DNA of 64,000 bases from Microbacterium sp. LWO13-1.2 (GCF_038397725.1 NZ_CP151634.1:2914001-2978000), one strand, 5' to 3'; positions 1 to 9,533 are shown, numbered from the stretch's first letter. Notes: generated by a model from the sequence alone, not told the origin. Program-made: numbers and translations.

Positions 1-2
1 CG

Positions 3-56
3 TTCCCGATCGATGTTCCGCTTGATCTGCGGATCGCGCGCTCGGCCGAGAAGTAG
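3..56 (+). CDS. C-terminal end of an upstream protein (partial, unidentified)
   Basis: The third forward frame is open from the window edge and reads FPIDVPLDLRIARSAEK before a TAG at 54-56. The mix of residues looks like a genuine protein tail, whereas the second forward frame stops early. Too little is visible to name a family. Its stop codon overlaps the presumed -10 element of the RNase P RNA gene. It could also be chance. Confidence 0.35.
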   Translation, partial: FPIDVPLDLRIARSAEK

Positions 57-59
57 ACT
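54..59 (+). promoter_or_regulatory. -10 element of rnpB
   Basis: TAGACT lies so that a start 6-7 bases downstream falls at about position 66, where the P1 helix of RNase P RNA begins. No convincing -35 hexamer is seen. Confidence 0.5.
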
Positions 60-65
60 GGGCCT

Positions 66-446
66 GCGAATGGGTCGACTGGACGGTCGCGTGGCGGGAA
101 ACCGCACCGAGGAACGTCCGGGCTCCACAGGGCAGGGCGGTGGGTAACACCCACCCGGAGCAATCCGCGAGAAAGTGCCACAGAGAGTAGACCGCCGGAA
201 CCTCGCTCGTCGAGGATCCGGTAAGGGTGAAAGGGTGGTGTAAGAGACCACCGGGGGCCGTGGTGACACGGCCCGCCAGGTAAACCTCGCCCGGAGCAAG
301 GTCAGACAGAGGATGTTGACGCGGCTCGCCGAGTCCTCGGGTAGACCGCTGGAGCGGCACGGCAACGTGTCGCCGAGAGAGATGGCCGTCGAAGGGGCGA
401 AGAACCCCGGAACAGAACCCGGCGTACAGGTCGGCCCATTCGCCTA
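66..446 (+). ncRNA. rnpB: RNase P RNA, bacterial type A
   Basis: This is the catalytic RNA of ribonuclease P, which removes 5' leaders from precursor tRNAs together with the RnpA protein. The 5' end GCGAATGGG (66-74) pairs exactly with CCCATTCGC (435-443) to form helix P1. The conserved early core GAGGAACGTCCGGGCTCC is present near 110, followed by the GGGTAAC / GGTAAGGGTGAAA core segments and the 3' core ACAGAACCCGGCGTACAGG. The length is typical for an actinobacterial type A molecule. A strong hairpin terminator follows. The exact 5' and 3' ends are inferred from the P1 pairing. Confidence 0.95.
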
Positions 447-455
447 CACACGCAG

Positions 456-482
456 AAGGCCCCGCTGGATCAGCGGGGCCTT
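456..482. terminator. Bidirectional hairpin terminator between rnpB and ppgK
   Basis: AAGGCCCCGCT (456-466) pairs perfectly with AGCGGGGCCTT (472-482) around a 5-base loop. It lies just after rnpB and 24 bases beyond the stop of the convergent ppgK, so it can serve both. Confidence 0.8.
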
Positions 483-505
483 CGTGCGTTCGGATTCGTC
501 TGAGG

Positions 506-1252
506 TCAGTCGCCGGCCAGGGATGCCGCGCCGATGATGCCCGAGTTGTTGCGGTGGATCGCGGGAACGATCGGGGTCTTGAGCTCGAGCAGCGGGAGGA
601 AGTCGCCGGCGTTCTTCGATACGCCGCCGCCGACGACGAACAGGTCGGGGCTGAAGAGGAACTCGATGTGCGAGTAGAACGCCTGCAGGCGCTCGGCCCA
701 TACGGCCCAGCTGAGGCCCTCGCGTTCGCGTGCCGAGGTCGCTGCCCACTTCTCCACGGAGTCGAAGGTGCCGAAATTCAGGTGCCCGAGTTCGGTGTTG
801 GGGATCAGGACGCCGTCATAGAGGAACGCCGAGCCGATGCCGGTGCCGAGCGTCGTCATCAGGGTCAGACCGCGAACGTCCCTGGCGGCGCCATGACGAG
901 CTTCAGCGACGCCGGCGGCGTCGGCGTCGTTCACGAAGACGATGTTGCGTCCGAGACCGTCGCGGAAGAACCGCTCGGCGTCGAAGTCCACCCATTCCTT
1001 GGAGACGTTCGCTGCCGACAGCGTCTTCCCGCGCTTGACGATCGCCGGGAAGGCGACGCCGAGAGGAAGAGTCGAGTCGTGCACGTCAAGGGTCTTGAGG
1101 ACCGTCTGCACCGCCACGAGGACATCCTGCGGTGATGCGCCTTCGGGGGTGGGGACGCGCACCCTGTCGGATGCCATGGTCCCGTGGTCGAGATTGACGA
1201 TTCCTGCCTTGATGCCAGTGCCGCCGATGTCGACGCCGATTGCTTGAGCCAT
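506..1252 (-). CDS. ppgK: Polyphosphate glucokinase (ROK family)
   Basis: This 248-residue protein is expected to phosphorylate glucose to glucose-6-phosphate in the cytoplasm using inorganic polyphosphate and often ATP, as actinobacterial PpgK enzymes do. The N-terminal phosphate-binding motif VDIGGTGIKAG starts near residue 8, a second glycine-rich motif TLGTGIGSAF lies mid-protein, and the ROK signature region includes ELGHLNFG. Length matches the family. The ATG at 1252 lies 7 bases after TAAGCT (1260-1265, minus strand), suggesting a leaderless transcript. It converges on rnpB. A strictly ATP-dependent ROK glucokinase is the alternative, but length and motifs favour PpgK. Confidence 0.92.
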   Translation of the reverse strand: MAQAIGVDIGGTGIKAGIVNLDHGTMASDRVRVPTPEGASPQDVLVAVQTVLKTLDVHDSTLPLGVAFPAIVKRGKTLSAANVSKEWVDFDAERFFRDGLGRNIVFVNDADAAGVAEARHGAARDVRGLTLMTTLGTGIGSAFLYDGVLIPNTELGHLNFGTFDSVEKWAATSAREREGLSWAVWAERLQAFYSHIEFLFSPDLFVVGGGVSKNAGDFLPLLELKTPIVPAIHRNNSGIIGAASLAGD

Positions 1253-1259
1253 GGCCGAT

Positions 1260-1265
1260 AGCTTA
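1260..1265 (-). promoter_or_regulatory. -10 element of ppgK (leaderless)
   Basis: TAAGCT on the minus strand ends 7 bases before the ppgK start codon, the spacing expected for a leaderless mRNA. No clear -35 is visible. Confidence 0.45.
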
Positions 1266-1320
1266 GCGAGCGGTGGTACTCCCAGTAGGATCGATGACAG
1301 TTGATGAAGGGACTTGGACC

Positions 1321-1536
1321 ATGTCAGACGGCGATCAGAAGTACTGGTACAACCTCAAGACCGCGCAGGTCGAGTTCGGGATGATCTCGCCGGCGGTTGA
1401 CCGCGTCGGCCCGTTCGACACCGAGGCTGAGGCGGCTCGCGCACCGGAGACGCTGGAGGAGCGTTCGCGCGCCTGGGCCGAAGACGACGCAGCAGACGAC
1501 GGCTGGGCTCCCGGCAAGGGCGCTGGCGGAAAGTAA
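1321..1536 (+). CDS. Small SPOR-domain-like protein upstream of glnA2
   Basis: This 71-residue acidic protein begins MSDGDQKYWYNLKTAQVE. Homologues in this position before glnA2 are usually annotated as SPOR-domain-containing, with unknown function. I chose the ATG at 1321 over upstream in-frame codons because GAAGGGA sits about nine bases before it and the conserved sequence starts there. It has no signal peptide, no membrane segment and no cysteine. It ends two bases before glnA2, so the two are probably co-transcribed. SPOR domains bind denuded glycan in other proteins, but a cytoplasmic 71-residue protein need not, so no function is assigned. Confidence 0.8.
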   Translation: MSDGDQKYWYNLKTAQVEFGMISPAVDRVGPFDTEAEAARAPETLEERSRAWAEDDAADDGWAPGKGAGGK

Positions 1537-1538
1537 CC

Positions 1539-2876
1539 ATGGACAAGCAGAGGGATTTCGTGCTCCGCACGATCGAAGAGCGCGGCGTGAAGTTCGTCCG
1601 GCTGTGGTTCACGGACGTCATCGGCACGCTCAAGTCGGTCGCCATCGCGCCGGCCGAGGTCGAAGGCGCGTTCGCGGAGGGCATTGGTTTCGACGGCTCC
1701 GCCATCGAAGGCCTGACCCGCAGCTTCGAGTCCGATCTGCTTGCGCAGCCGGATCCGACCACTTTCCAGACCCTGCCGTGGCGCGGTGAGATCGACCCGA
1801 CCGCGCGGATGTTCTGCGACCTCACGACTCCCGACGGCCAGCCGGCAGTGGCCGATCCGCGTCACGTGCTCAAGCGTGCGCTGGCGAAGGCTGCGGACGC
1901 CGGTTTCACGTTCTACACGCATCCGGAGATCGAGTTCTACCTGCTCAAGTCTTCCTCGTTCGGTCCTGAGGGTCCGGTCCCCGTCGATTCCGCCGGCTAC
2001 TTCGACAACGTTCCAGGCGGTACGGCGCACGACTTCCGCCGCCGCTCCGTGCGGATGCTCGAAGACCTCGGCATCTCTGTGGAATTCAGCCACCATGAGG
2101 GCGGACCGGGTCAGAACGAGATCGATCTGCGCTACGCCGACGCGCTCACGACTGCAGACAACGTGATGACCTTCCGTACCGTCATCAAGGAGGTCGCGAT
2201 CGAGCAGGGCGTGTACGCGACGTTCATGCCGAAGCCGCTCGGCGGCCAGCCGGGCAGCGGTATGCACACGCACATGTCGCTGTTCGAGGGCGACCAGAAC
2301 GCCTTCTACGAAGAGGGCGCGAAGTACCAGCTCTCCAAGACCGGTCGACACTTCATCGCGGGACTCCTCAAGCACGCCAATGAGATGGCTGCGGTCACGA
2401 ACCAGTTCGTGAACTCGTACAAGCGTCTCTGGGGCGGAGATGAAGCGCCGAGCTTCGTCACCTGGGGGCACAACAACCGCTCGGCTCTGGTGCGCGTGCC
2501 GATGTACAAGCCGAACAAGGGCCAGTCATCCCGCGTCGAGTATCGCGGACTGGACTCCGCGGCCAACCCGTATCTCGCATACGCGCTCATGCTCGCTGCG
2601 GGCCTCAAGGGCATCGAGGAGGGCTACGAGCTGCCGCCGGAGGCCGAGAACAACGTCTGGTCGCTCAGCGAATCGGAGCGACGGGCCCTGGGTTACTCGG
2701 CGCTGCCGACCAGCCTGGACCACGCCCTGGAATTCATGGAGGGGTCGGAACTCGTCGCCGAGACGCTGGGGGAGCAGGTGTTCAACTACGTGCTGCTCAA
2801 CAAGCGCAAAGAGGTCGAGGCCTACCGCAGCCAAGTGACGCCGTTCGAGCTGAAGAGCAACCTCGAGCTGCTCTGA
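1539..2876 (+). CDS. glnA2: Type I glutamine synthetase paralogue GlnA2
   Basis: This 445-residue protein belongs to the glutamine synthetase type I superfamily, which ligates ammonia or an amine to glutamate with ATP. The glutamine synthetase signatures are present: the beta-grasp segment with GIGFDGSAIEG near residue 48, the ATP and metal region with HPEIEFYLL, and the glycine-rich catalytic segment PLGGQPGSGMHTH. It resembles the mycobacterial GlnA2 class, whose physiological role may differ from bulk ammonium assimilation (glutamylpolyamine synthesis in some Streptomyces paralogues). Tyr363 in GYELPPEAE lies where GlnA1-type enzymes are adenylylated, but the surrounding consensus differs. 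glnE starts 6 bases downstream, so the two genes form an operon. Confidence 0.93.
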   Translation: MDKQRDFVLRTIEERGVKFVRLWFTDVIGTLKSVAIAPAEVEGAFAEGIGFDGSAIEGLTRSFESDLLAQPDPTTFQTLPWRGEIDPTARMFCDLTTPDGQPAVADPRHVLKRALAKAADAGFTFYTHPEIEFYLLKSSSFGPEGPVPVDSAGYFDNVPGGTAHDFRRRSVRMLEDLGISVEFSHHEGGPGQNEIDLRYADALTTADNVMTFRTVIKEVAIEQGVYATFMPKPLGGQPGSGMHTHMSLFEGDQNAFYEEGAKYQLSKTGRHFIAGLLKHANEMAAVTNQFVNSYKRLWGGDEAPSFVTWGHNNRSALVRVPMYKPNKGQSSRVEYRGLDSAANPYLAYALMLAAGLKGIEEGYELPPEAENNVWSLSESERRALGYSALPTSLDHALEFMEGSELVAETLGEQVFNYVLLNKRKEVEAYRSQVTPFELKSNLELL

Positions 2877-2882
2877 GCCCGT

Positions 2883-5858
2883 ATGGCACGCCTGGACGAT
2901 TCCGTCTCGCTCTCCGCGCTCGCACGCCTCGGATTCGCGGAACTCAGCGCAGCTGCAGAATCCCTCGCCGAACTGGCGACGCTGCTCGGCCGTGAGCGCG
3001 CGCTGCTGCTCGAAGACGTCGGAGCCGCCGATCCCGACGCCGCGGTTCTCGGGATGCTGCGGGTCGCTCGCCGCGACCCTGCGCCGCTGCGGGCGCTGAG
3101 CGACGACCCGGCTGCCCGGCGCAGAATCTGGCGCGTGTTCGGAGCGTCGCAGGGGCTTGCGGACTTCTTCCTGCGTCATCCCGGGGAGATCTCCGTCCTC
3201 GGTGAGGCGACGGACGAGCTGCCGACGGCGGAGCAGCTGCGCGACGACCTGCTCGCCTCGGTCGGGGCCCGCGACGGGTTCGCTGAAACCGGCGACGATG
3301 CGGCTCTCGTCGCGTTGCGAGTCGCCTACCGCCGCAGCATCGCGGCGATCGCGGCCGTCGACCTCGCGCATCCGGATCCGACCGCCTTGGTGGCGGCGGT
3401 GTCGGCCGCCCTGGCCGATGCGGCCGGTGCAGCACTGGAGGCGTCACTCGCCGTCGCCCGTACGCGCCTGCTGGACACGACCGGCCGCGAAGAGATCGCG
3501 GCGACGCAGCTCGCGATCATCGGGATGGGCAAGGCCGGTGCGCGGGAGCTGAACTACGTCAGCGACGTCGATGTGATCTTCGTCGGAGGAACCGCGGACG
3601 AAGATGTCGTCGCGGAGCCCAAGGCCATCGACATCGCGACCCGCCTCGCCCGGGAGACGATGCGCGGACTCAGCGGCATCGAGGTCGAGCCCCCGCTCTG
3701 GGAGGTCGACGCGGCGCTGCGCCCCGAGGGCAAGCAGGGCGCGCTCGTGCGGTCGCTGGCCTCGCATCTGGCGTACTACGACCGCTGGGCGAAGAGCTGG
3801 GAGTTCCAGGCGCTGCTGAAGGCTCGGCCTCTTGCGGGGGACCAGGCGCTCGGCATCGAGTACATCGCCGCCGTGCAGCCGAAGATCTGGTCCAGCGCCG
3901 CCCGTGAGGACTTCGTCGACAGCGTGCAGCGGATGCGCGAGCGCGTCATGGAGCACATCGACCCGGAGGACGCGCCGTACCAGCTCAAGCTCGGCTCCGG
4001 TGGCCTGCGTGACATCGAGTTCACGGTGCAGCTGCTGCAGCTCGTGCACGGGCTCACCGACGCCACTCTGCGAACGCGCGGGACCCTGGAGAGTCTCGAC
4101 GCGCTCGTCGAGGGCGGGTACATCGGTCGAGCCGAGGCGGCGACGTTCGCCGACGACTACTGCATCCTTCGGCTCATGGAGCACCGGCTGCAGTTGCGAG
4201 AACTCAGCAGAACGCACCTCATGCCGCGCACGCCGGCCGGGCTGCGCATCCTTGCCCGGGGCAGCGGCCTCGCCGAAACGGGCGACGGCATCTGGGAGCG
4301 TTGGGAACATGTCCGCCGCGAGGTCCGAGACATCCATACGCGCCTCTTCTACCGGCCGCTGCTGAGCGCTGTGGCTTCACTGCCGGAGGAGGAGCGCACT
4401 CTCTCCACGGAGCAGGCGCGCGATCGACTCGCCGCCATCGGATTCCGCGACCCGGCAGGCGCTCTCCGCCACATCGGCGCCCTCACGACCGGTCTCAGCC
4501 GCAAGGCGACGATCCAGCGCCATCTGATGCCGATCATGGTGCGCTGGTTCGCGGACGGCAGCGACCCCGACTACGGCTTGTTGGCGTTCCGCCGGATCAG
4601 CGAGCGTCTGGGCGACACCCCGTGGTTCCTCCGGATGCTGAGGGACTCATCCGGAGCGGCCGAGAGCCTGACACGACTGCTGTCGTCGTCGCGCTACGTC
4701 GGCGAGCTCATGGACGGGTTCCCGGAGTCCGTCGCCTGGCTCGACAGCGCAGAGCTCCTCACGCCGCGCGGACAGTCGGCCCTCGACGAGGAAGCCAGGG
4801 CCATCCAGACCCGGCATGGCACGACCGGGGATGCGCTGCGCGCGGTGCGTGCGCTGCGCCGCCGCGAGCTGCTGCGCACTGCGATGGGCGGCGTGCTCGA
4901 CGTCCTCTCGATCGAGCAGATCGCCACCGCGCTCACCGAGATCACGGACGCGACGATTCAGTCCGCCTTGCGCGCCGTTCGTCGTGAGATCGTCCCGCCC
5001 GAAGACGATGCGCTGGACTTCGCCGTGATCGGGATGGGTCGATTCGGCGGTGCCGAGCTCGGGTTCGGCTCGGATGCGGACATCCTGTACGTCTATGACG
5101 CGAACGGGGTCGATCCCCAGCGGGCGCAGACCCTCGCCGCTCGTCTCGTCGCAGCACTCCGCGAGCACCTCACCGATCATCGTGTGCCTCTCGATCTCGA
5201 TGCCGACCTCCGACCCGAGGGTCGAAATGGGCCTGTCGTGCGTTCGATCGAGGCGTACGCGGAGTACTACCGCCGCTGGTCGCTCTCCTGGGAGGCGCAG
5301 GCGCTCCTCCGGGCGCGCGGCGTCGCCGGAAGCCTCAAGCTGATCGCGAAGTTCACCGCGATGGCCGACGCGATCCGATACCCGGCGACGGTCGATCTCC
5401 AGGGCCTCCGCGAGATCAAGCGCATCAAAGCCCGCGTCGAGGGGGAGCGGCTGCCGCAGGGCGCCGATCCTCGACGGCATCTGAAGCTCGGACCAGGGTC
5501 GCTCAGCGACGTCGAGTGGCTGGTGCAACTCGTGCAGCTGCAGCACGCCCACGACGTGCCAGGGCTGCGGACGACCTCGACGCTCGGTGCGCTCGATGCC
5601 GCTGTCGCATCAGATCTGATCCCGGAGCAGGCCGCGGAGCTTCTTCGGGAAGCTTGGCGCCTCTCCAGTCGGCTGCGTTCCGCGATCACGCTGCTCACCG
5701 GGCAGACCAGCGACGTGCTCCCCACGGACCGCAGGCAGCTCGACGCCATCGGCCGTCTGCTCGGATATCCCGATCGCTCGGCCACCGAGGTGGAGGAGGA
5801 CTACCTCGCCGTCACTCGTCGCGCACGGCGTGCCTTCGAGCAGCTGTTCTACGGCTGA
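2883..5858 (+). CDS. glnE: Bifunctional glutamine synthetase adenylyltransferase/adenylyl-removing enzyme
   Basis: GlnE controls glutamine synthetase by adding AMP to, or removing it from, a conserved tyrosine. The 991-residue protein has two tandem nucleotidyltransferase halves: an N-terminal deadenylylase with IGMGKAGARELNYVSDVDV from about residue 211, and a C-terminal adenylylase with IGMGRFGGAELGFGSDADI from about residue 715. Both keep the paired aspartates that bind metal. Length matches the actinobacterial family. Its target in this window is most likely GlnA1 (8109-9533), which keeps the classical [13 protein letters not shown] site. It is probably co-transcribed with glnA2. Confidence 0.97.
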   Translation: MARLDDSVSLSALARLGFAELSAAAESLAELATLLGRERALLLEDVGAADPDAAVLGMLRVARRDPAPLRALSDDPAARRRIWRVFGASQGLADFFLRHPGEISVLGEATDELPTAEQLRDDLLASVGARDGFAETGDDAALVALRVAYRRSIAAIAAVDLAHPDPTALVAAVSAALADAAGAALEASLAVARTRLLDTTGREEIAATQLAIIGMGKAGARELNYVSDVDVIFVGGTADEDVVAEPKAIDIATRLARETMRGLSGIEVEPPLWEVDAALRPEGKQGALVRSLASHLAYYDRWAKSWEFQALLKARPLAGDQALGIEYIAAVQPKIWSSAAREDFVDSVQRMRERVMEHIDPEDAPYQLKLGSGGLRDIEFTVQLLQLVHGLTDATLRTRGTLESLDALVEGGYIGRAEAATFADDYCILRLMEHRLQLRELSRTHLMPRTPAGLRILARGSGLAETGDGIWERWEHVRREVRDIHTRLFYRPLLSAVASLPEEERTLSTEQARDRLAAIGFRDPAGALRHIGALTTGLSRKATIQRHLMPIMVRWFADGSDPDYGLLAFRRISERLGDTPWFLRMLRDSSGAAESLTRLLSSSRYVGELMDGFPESVAWLDSAELLTPRGQSALDEEARAIQTRHGTTGDALRAVRALRRRELLRTAMGGVLDVLSIEQIATALTEITDATIQSALRAVRREIVPPEDDALDFAVIGMGRFGGAELGFGSDADILYVYDANGVDPQRAQTLAARLVAALREHLTDHRVPLDLDADLRPEGRNGPVVRSIEAYAEYYRRWSLSWEAQALLRARGVAGSLKLIAKFTAMADAIRYPATVDLQGLREIKRIKARVEGERLPQGADPRRHLKLGPGSLSDVEWLVQLVQLQHAHDVPGLRTTSTLGALDAAVASDLIPEQAAELLREAWRLSSRLRSAITLLTGQTSDVLPTDRRQLDAIGRLLGYPDRSATEVEEDYLAVTRRARRAFEQLFYG

Positions 5859-5903
5859 TACGGCCGAGTTGCACGGATCGTCATCGTCGCGCAGAGTGGC
5901 CTC

Positions 5904-6824
5904 ATGACGAACTCCACCATCGGCGTGATCTGGAATCCCTCGAAGATCGAGGAGGAGAAGCTGCGCGCGGCTGTAGCGGATGCCTTCGCCGCAGACGCCG
6001 ACGTGCAGTGGTGGGAGACGAGCGTCGATGATCCCGGGCGGGGAATGGCGCAGGAGGCCGTGGATGCCGGATGCGACACCGTGCTCGCCGTCGGCGGCGA
6101 CGGCACCGTCAGGGCGGTCGCCGAGACACTCGCCGGCACGGATGTCGCTCTCGGCATCGTTCCTCAGGGCACCGGGAATCTCCTCGCCCGCAACCTCGAG
6201 CTTCCGCTCGACGACATCCCCGCAGCGCTCGCCCGCGTCAGGTCGGGCAAGACCCGGACCATCGATCTCGGCTGGGTGGAGGTCAACGGTGAGGAACACG
6301 CCTTCGCCGTCATGGTGGGCTTCGGCATCGATGCGCAGATGCTGGTCGAGACCAATGATGACCTGAAGGATCGTGCAGGCTGGCTCGCTTACGTCGAGGC
6401 GATGGGCCGCGCTCTCGCCGGTACGGAGATGACGCCGATCACGTTGACTCTCGATGACCAGGAACCGCAGACGGTCAAGGGTCATACGCTGCTGATCGGG
6501 AACTGCGGGATGGTTCAGGGCGGAATCCGCCTGCTGCCGGATGCGACCCTCGATGACGGGCTGCTCGATCTCCTCCTGATCAGCTCGGACGGAGCCCTGC
6601 AGTGGCTCGACACGGTGCGCTCGGTCGTCTGGGACAACGGCATCCGTCGGTTGTTCACCCCTGGCCAGGAGGCGGTGAGCACGGACTCGACCCGCCATCT
6701 CTCCGCGAAGCGGATCGTGGTCGAACTGGAGAAGCCTCAGGCGTTCGAAGTCGACGGGGAAGAGCTCGGCGAAGTGTCGGCGTTCACCGTGCGCGTGCAG
6801 CCCGCTGCCGTCAGGGTGTACTGA
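5904..6824 (+). CDS. Diacylglycerol/lipid kinase family protein (YegS/BmrU-like)
   Basis: This 306-residue protein has the catalytic domain shared by diacylglycerol, sphingosine and related lipid kinases. The nucleotide-binding GGDGT motif is at residues 64-68 and is followed by IVPQGTGNLLARNL, the second signature. A C-terminal sandwich domain ends with FEVDGEE, typical of the family, in which the aspartate-glycine turn recurs. The likely reaction is ATP-dependent phosphorylation of a membrane lipid such as diacylglycerol, but the substrate cannot be read from sequence. Its 3' end overlaps the convergent permease gene by 14 bases. A second family member lies at 54248-55159. Confidence 0.88.
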   Translation: MTNSTIGVIWNPSKIEEEKLRAAVADAFAADADVQWWETSVDDPGRGMAQEAVDAGCDTVLAVGGDGTVRAVAETLAGTDVALGIVPQGTGNLLARNLELPLDDIPAALARVRSGKTRTIDLGWVEVNGEEHAFAVMVGFGIDAQMLVETNDDLKDRAGWLAYVEAMGRALAGTEMTPITLTLDDQEPQTVKGHTLLIGNCGMVQGGIRLLPDATLDDGLLDLLLISSDGALQWLDTVRSVVWDNGIRRLFTPGQEAVSTDSTRHLSAKRIVVELEKPQAFEVDGEELGEVSAFTVRVQPAAVRVY

Positions 6825-7962
6825 CGATCAGATCGCCGTCCGGCGGCACGGTCTTGCTGTCCTGAGCGGGGAACGTCACCTTCTGGATGATGATGATGAC
6901 GCTCGCGGCGATGGGAATCGCCACGAGCGCGCCGAGGATTCCTCCCAGCGCGCCGCCGCCCACGGCGGCGATCACCACGACAGCACCGGGCACCGCGACA
7001 GCCTTGCTCATGATTCTCGGGCTGAGGAAGTATGCCTCGATCTGCATGTAGACGAGGTAGTAGATCGCAGCGATCAGCGCCATCTGCGGGTCGGTGATCA
7101 GGCAGACGAGCGAGATGATGACGGATGCGGTGAGCGTGCCCACGAGCGGGATCAGCGAGCCGATGAAGGCCAGGAGGGCGAGCAACGCCGGAACCGGGGC
7201 TCCGATGATGCTGAGGAAGAACAGGCTGAGGACGCCGTTGATCAGAGCGAGACTCGCCTGGCCGATGACGTAACGACCGACAGCGCCGGACACGTCCTCG
7301 AGGAGTCCGCTGAACCGCTCCCGCTGGTAGGCGGGGACGAAGCGGACCGCTGTGCGCTTGATGCTGCGAAGAGACGCCATGAAGTACAGGGTGAGGATCA
7401 GGACGATCGTGACGGCGGTGAAACCACCGGCGATGCCTGCGCCGACAGCGAAGACGCCCCCACTGATGTTCGCGAAGTTGCCCGGATCCTTGAAGAAGTC
7501 GAGGATGCCGTCCGCGGCGTCCTGGAACACCGAGCCGAACTGGGCGCTCATGTCCTTAAACCAGGCGCTGGCCGTGATGTCGGCGACCATCTGGGGCCCG
7601 TCATCGATCAGGTTCGTGATCTGCTCGACGACGATGGGAACGATGGCGACGATGATTCCCGCGAACACGAGCAGCACGGACGCGACGACGATCGTGACGG
7701 CGGCCGGGCGGGGCAGCTTGGCTTCGATGAGGGTGACGATCGGGTCGAGACCCAAGGCGAGGAAGAGCGCAACGCCGATGTAGACGAGCACGGTCGCGAG
7801 CTGGCCGACCATGCTCCCGATGAGCAGCGCGACGAGGACGCCGAGAGCTCCGAGCAGACCGAACAGGAACGGGTTGATCTTCCACGCCCCCGAAGGACTG
7901 GTCTTTCCGGGCGCGTGAAGGTGATGTTCGACCGTCGTGACGGCAGCCTTGCGTCGACGCAT
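6811..7962 (-). CDS. AI-2E family transporter (PerM/TqsA-like permease)
   Basis: This 383-residue integral membrane protein has the typical pattern of the AI-2E transporter family: an N-terminal hydrophobic pair (about residues 30-75), a third segment near residue 85, a long central extramembrane loop (about 115-185), and a cluster of four or five C-terminal segments. Family members have been linked to autoinducer export or sodium/proton exchange, so the substrate is open. It lies downstream of glnA1 on the same strand, but a strong terminator (8057-8092) separates them, so it is probably transcribed alone. Its stop overlaps the convergent lipid kinase gene. Confidence 0.88.
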   Translation of the reverse strand: MRRRKAAVTTVEHHLHAPGKTSPSGAWKINPFLFGLLGALGVLVALLIGSMVGQLATVLVYIGVALFLALGLDPIVTLIEAKLPRPAAVTIVVASVLLVFAGIIVAIVPIVVEQITNLIDDGPQMVADITASAWFKDMSAQFGSVFQDAADGILDFFKDPGNFANISGGVFAVGAGIAGGFTAVTIVLILTLYFMASLRSIKRTAVRFVPAYQRERFSGLLEDVSGAVGRYVIGQASLALINGVLSLFFLSIIGAPVPALLALLAFIGSLIPLVGTLTASVIISLVCLITDPQMALIAAIYYLVYMQIEAYFLSPRIMSKAVAVPGAVVVIAAVGGGALGGILGALVAIPIAASVIIIIQKVTFPAQDSKTVPPDGDLIVSTP

Positions 7963-8056
7963 GATTATCCCCCTGGTGTTTCCGATCCCGATGCAACAGT
8001 TGAACTCTATGTCGATCCGCGGTCAAACCCCTTGACGAAGCGCCGGGTGCAACGGC

Positions 8057-8092
8057 GAGAGCCCGCCTCAGCAGACGCTGGGGCGGGCTCTC
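8057..8092 (-). terminator. Terminator of glnA1
   Basis: GAGAGCCCGCC (8057-8067) pairs perfectly with GGCGGGCTCTC (8082-8092) around a 14-base loop, 17 bases downstream of the glnA1 stop on the minus strand. Confidence 0.75.
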
Positions 8093-8108
8093 TCGGTGCT
8101 GCTGTGGA

Positions 8109-9533
8109 TCAGACCCCGAAGTACAGCTCGTACTCGAACGGGTGCGGGCGCTGGGCCATCGGCAGGATCTCGTTCTCGTACTTGTAGGAGATCCAGGTCT
8201 CGATGAGCTCCTTGGTGAACACGCCGCCCTCGAGCAGGAAGTCGTGGTCCTCCTCGAGCGCCGTCAGCGAGTCCAGCAGCGAGTTCGGCACCTGGGGGAT
8301 GTTCTTCGCCTCCTCGGGGGGAAGCTCGTACAGGTCCTTGTCGATCGGCTCGAGCGGCTCGATGCGGTTCTTGATGCCGTCGAGGCCGGCCATCAGCTGT
8401 GCGGCGAATGCCAGGTACGGGTTGCCAGAGGCATCCGGCACGCGGAACTCGATGCGCTTCGCCTTCGGGTTGGAGCCCGTCAGCGGGATGCGGATCGCTG
8501 CCGAGCGGTTTCCGGCGGAGTACGCCAGGTTGACCGGAGCCTCGAAGTGCTTCACCAGGCGGTGGTAGCTGTTCAGCGAGGGGTTGGTGAACGCGAGCAC
8601 AGCGTGAGCGTGCTTCAGCAGACCGCCGATGTACCAGCGCGCGACGTCGCTGAGCTGGCCGTAGCCGGTCTCGTCGTAGAACAGCGGCTTGCCTTCGCTC
8701 CACAGCGACTGGTGCGTGTGCATGCCCGAGCCGTTGTCGCCGTACAGCGGCTTCGGCATGAAGGTGGCAGCCTTGCCCCACAGCTCAGCGGTGTTCTTGA
8801 CGATGTACTTGAACTTCAGGATGTCGTCTGCCGCGTGCACCATGGTGTCGAAGCGGTAGTTGATCTCCTGCTGCCCGGCGGTGCCCACCTCGTGGTGCGA
8901 GCGCTCGAGGATGAAGCCGGCGTCGATCAGCTTCAGGGTGATGTCGTCGCGCAGGTCGGCGGTCTTGTCGACCGGCGAGACGGGGAAGTAGCCGCCCTTG
9001 TACGGGGTCTTGTTGGCGAGGTTTCCGCCCTCTTCCTCACGACCGGTGTTCCACGCGGCCTCCTCGGAGTCGACCTGGTAGAAGCTCTTGCCTGCCGAGA
9101 CCTCGTAGCGGACGTCGTCGAAGAGGTAGAACTCGGCCTCGGGGGCGAAGTACGCGGTGTCGGCGATTCCGGTGGAGGCGAGGTACTTCTCGGCCTTCTT
9201 GGCGACCTGACGCGGGTCCTTCGAGTAGATCTCGCCGGTGCGCGGGTTGTAGATGTCGAAGAGCATCACGATGGTGCTCGCCTCGCGGAACGGGTCGACG
9301 TAGGCCGTGGAGACGTCCGGGATGAGCTGCATGTCGGACTCGTGGATGCTCGCGAAGCCGCGGATCGAGGAGCCGTCGAACAGCTGGCCGTTGACGAAGA
9401 AGTCCTCGTCGACCGTGCTCGCGGGAATGTTGAAGTGCTGCTGAACGCCAGGCAGATCGGTGAAACGGATGTCAAGGAACTTGACGTCGTTCTCCTTGAT
9501 GTAGCTCAGCACCTCAGATGAATCTTTGAACAT
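8109..9533 (-). CDS. glnA: Glutamine synthetase type I (GlnA1)
   Basis: This is the main ammonium-assimilating glutamine synthetase, a cytoplasmic dodecamer converting glutamate, ammonia and ATP to glutamine. The 474-residue protein carries the [12 protein letters not shown] segment near residue 50, EAEFYLFD in the metal site, [15 protein letters not shown] in the ATP region, and Tyr402 in DLYELPPEE, the classical adenylylation site for GlnE (2883-5858). I chose the ATG at 9533 over one 48 bases upstream because it has CAGGAGT eight bases before it and matches family N-termini. A four-half-site GlnR-type operator lies 63-100 bases upstream and a terminator follows. Regulation is therefore likely both transcriptional (GlnR) and by adenylylation. 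Confidence 0.97.
   Translation of the reverse strand: MFKDSSEVLSYIKENDVKFLDIRFTDLPGVQQHFNIPASTVDEDFFVNGQLFDGSSIRGFASIHESDMQLIPDVSTAYVDPFREASTIVMLFDIYNPRTGEIYSKDPRQVAKKAEKYLASTGIADTAYFAPEAEFYLFDDVRYEVSAGKSFYQVDSEEAAWNTGREEEGGNLANKTPYKGGYFPVSPVDKTADLRDDITLKLIDAGFILERSHHEVGTAGQQEINYRFDTMVHAADDILKFKYIVKNTAELWGKAATFMPKPLYGDNGSGMHTHQSLWSEGKPLFYDETGYGQLSDVARWYIGGLLKHAHAVLAFTNPSLNSYHRLVKHFEAPVNLAYSAGNRSAAIRIPLTGSNPKAKRIEFRVPDASGNPYLAFAAQLMAGLDGIKNRIEPLEPIDKDLYELPPEEAKNIPQVPNSLLDSLTALEEDHDFLLEGGVFTKELIETWISYKYENEILPMAQRPHPFEYELYFGV

Noticed and set aside
7963..8056. CAACTGTTG inverted repeat upstream of the AI-2E permease as an operator
   Set aside because: Only four paired bases per arm and no link to a regulator; too weak to report.
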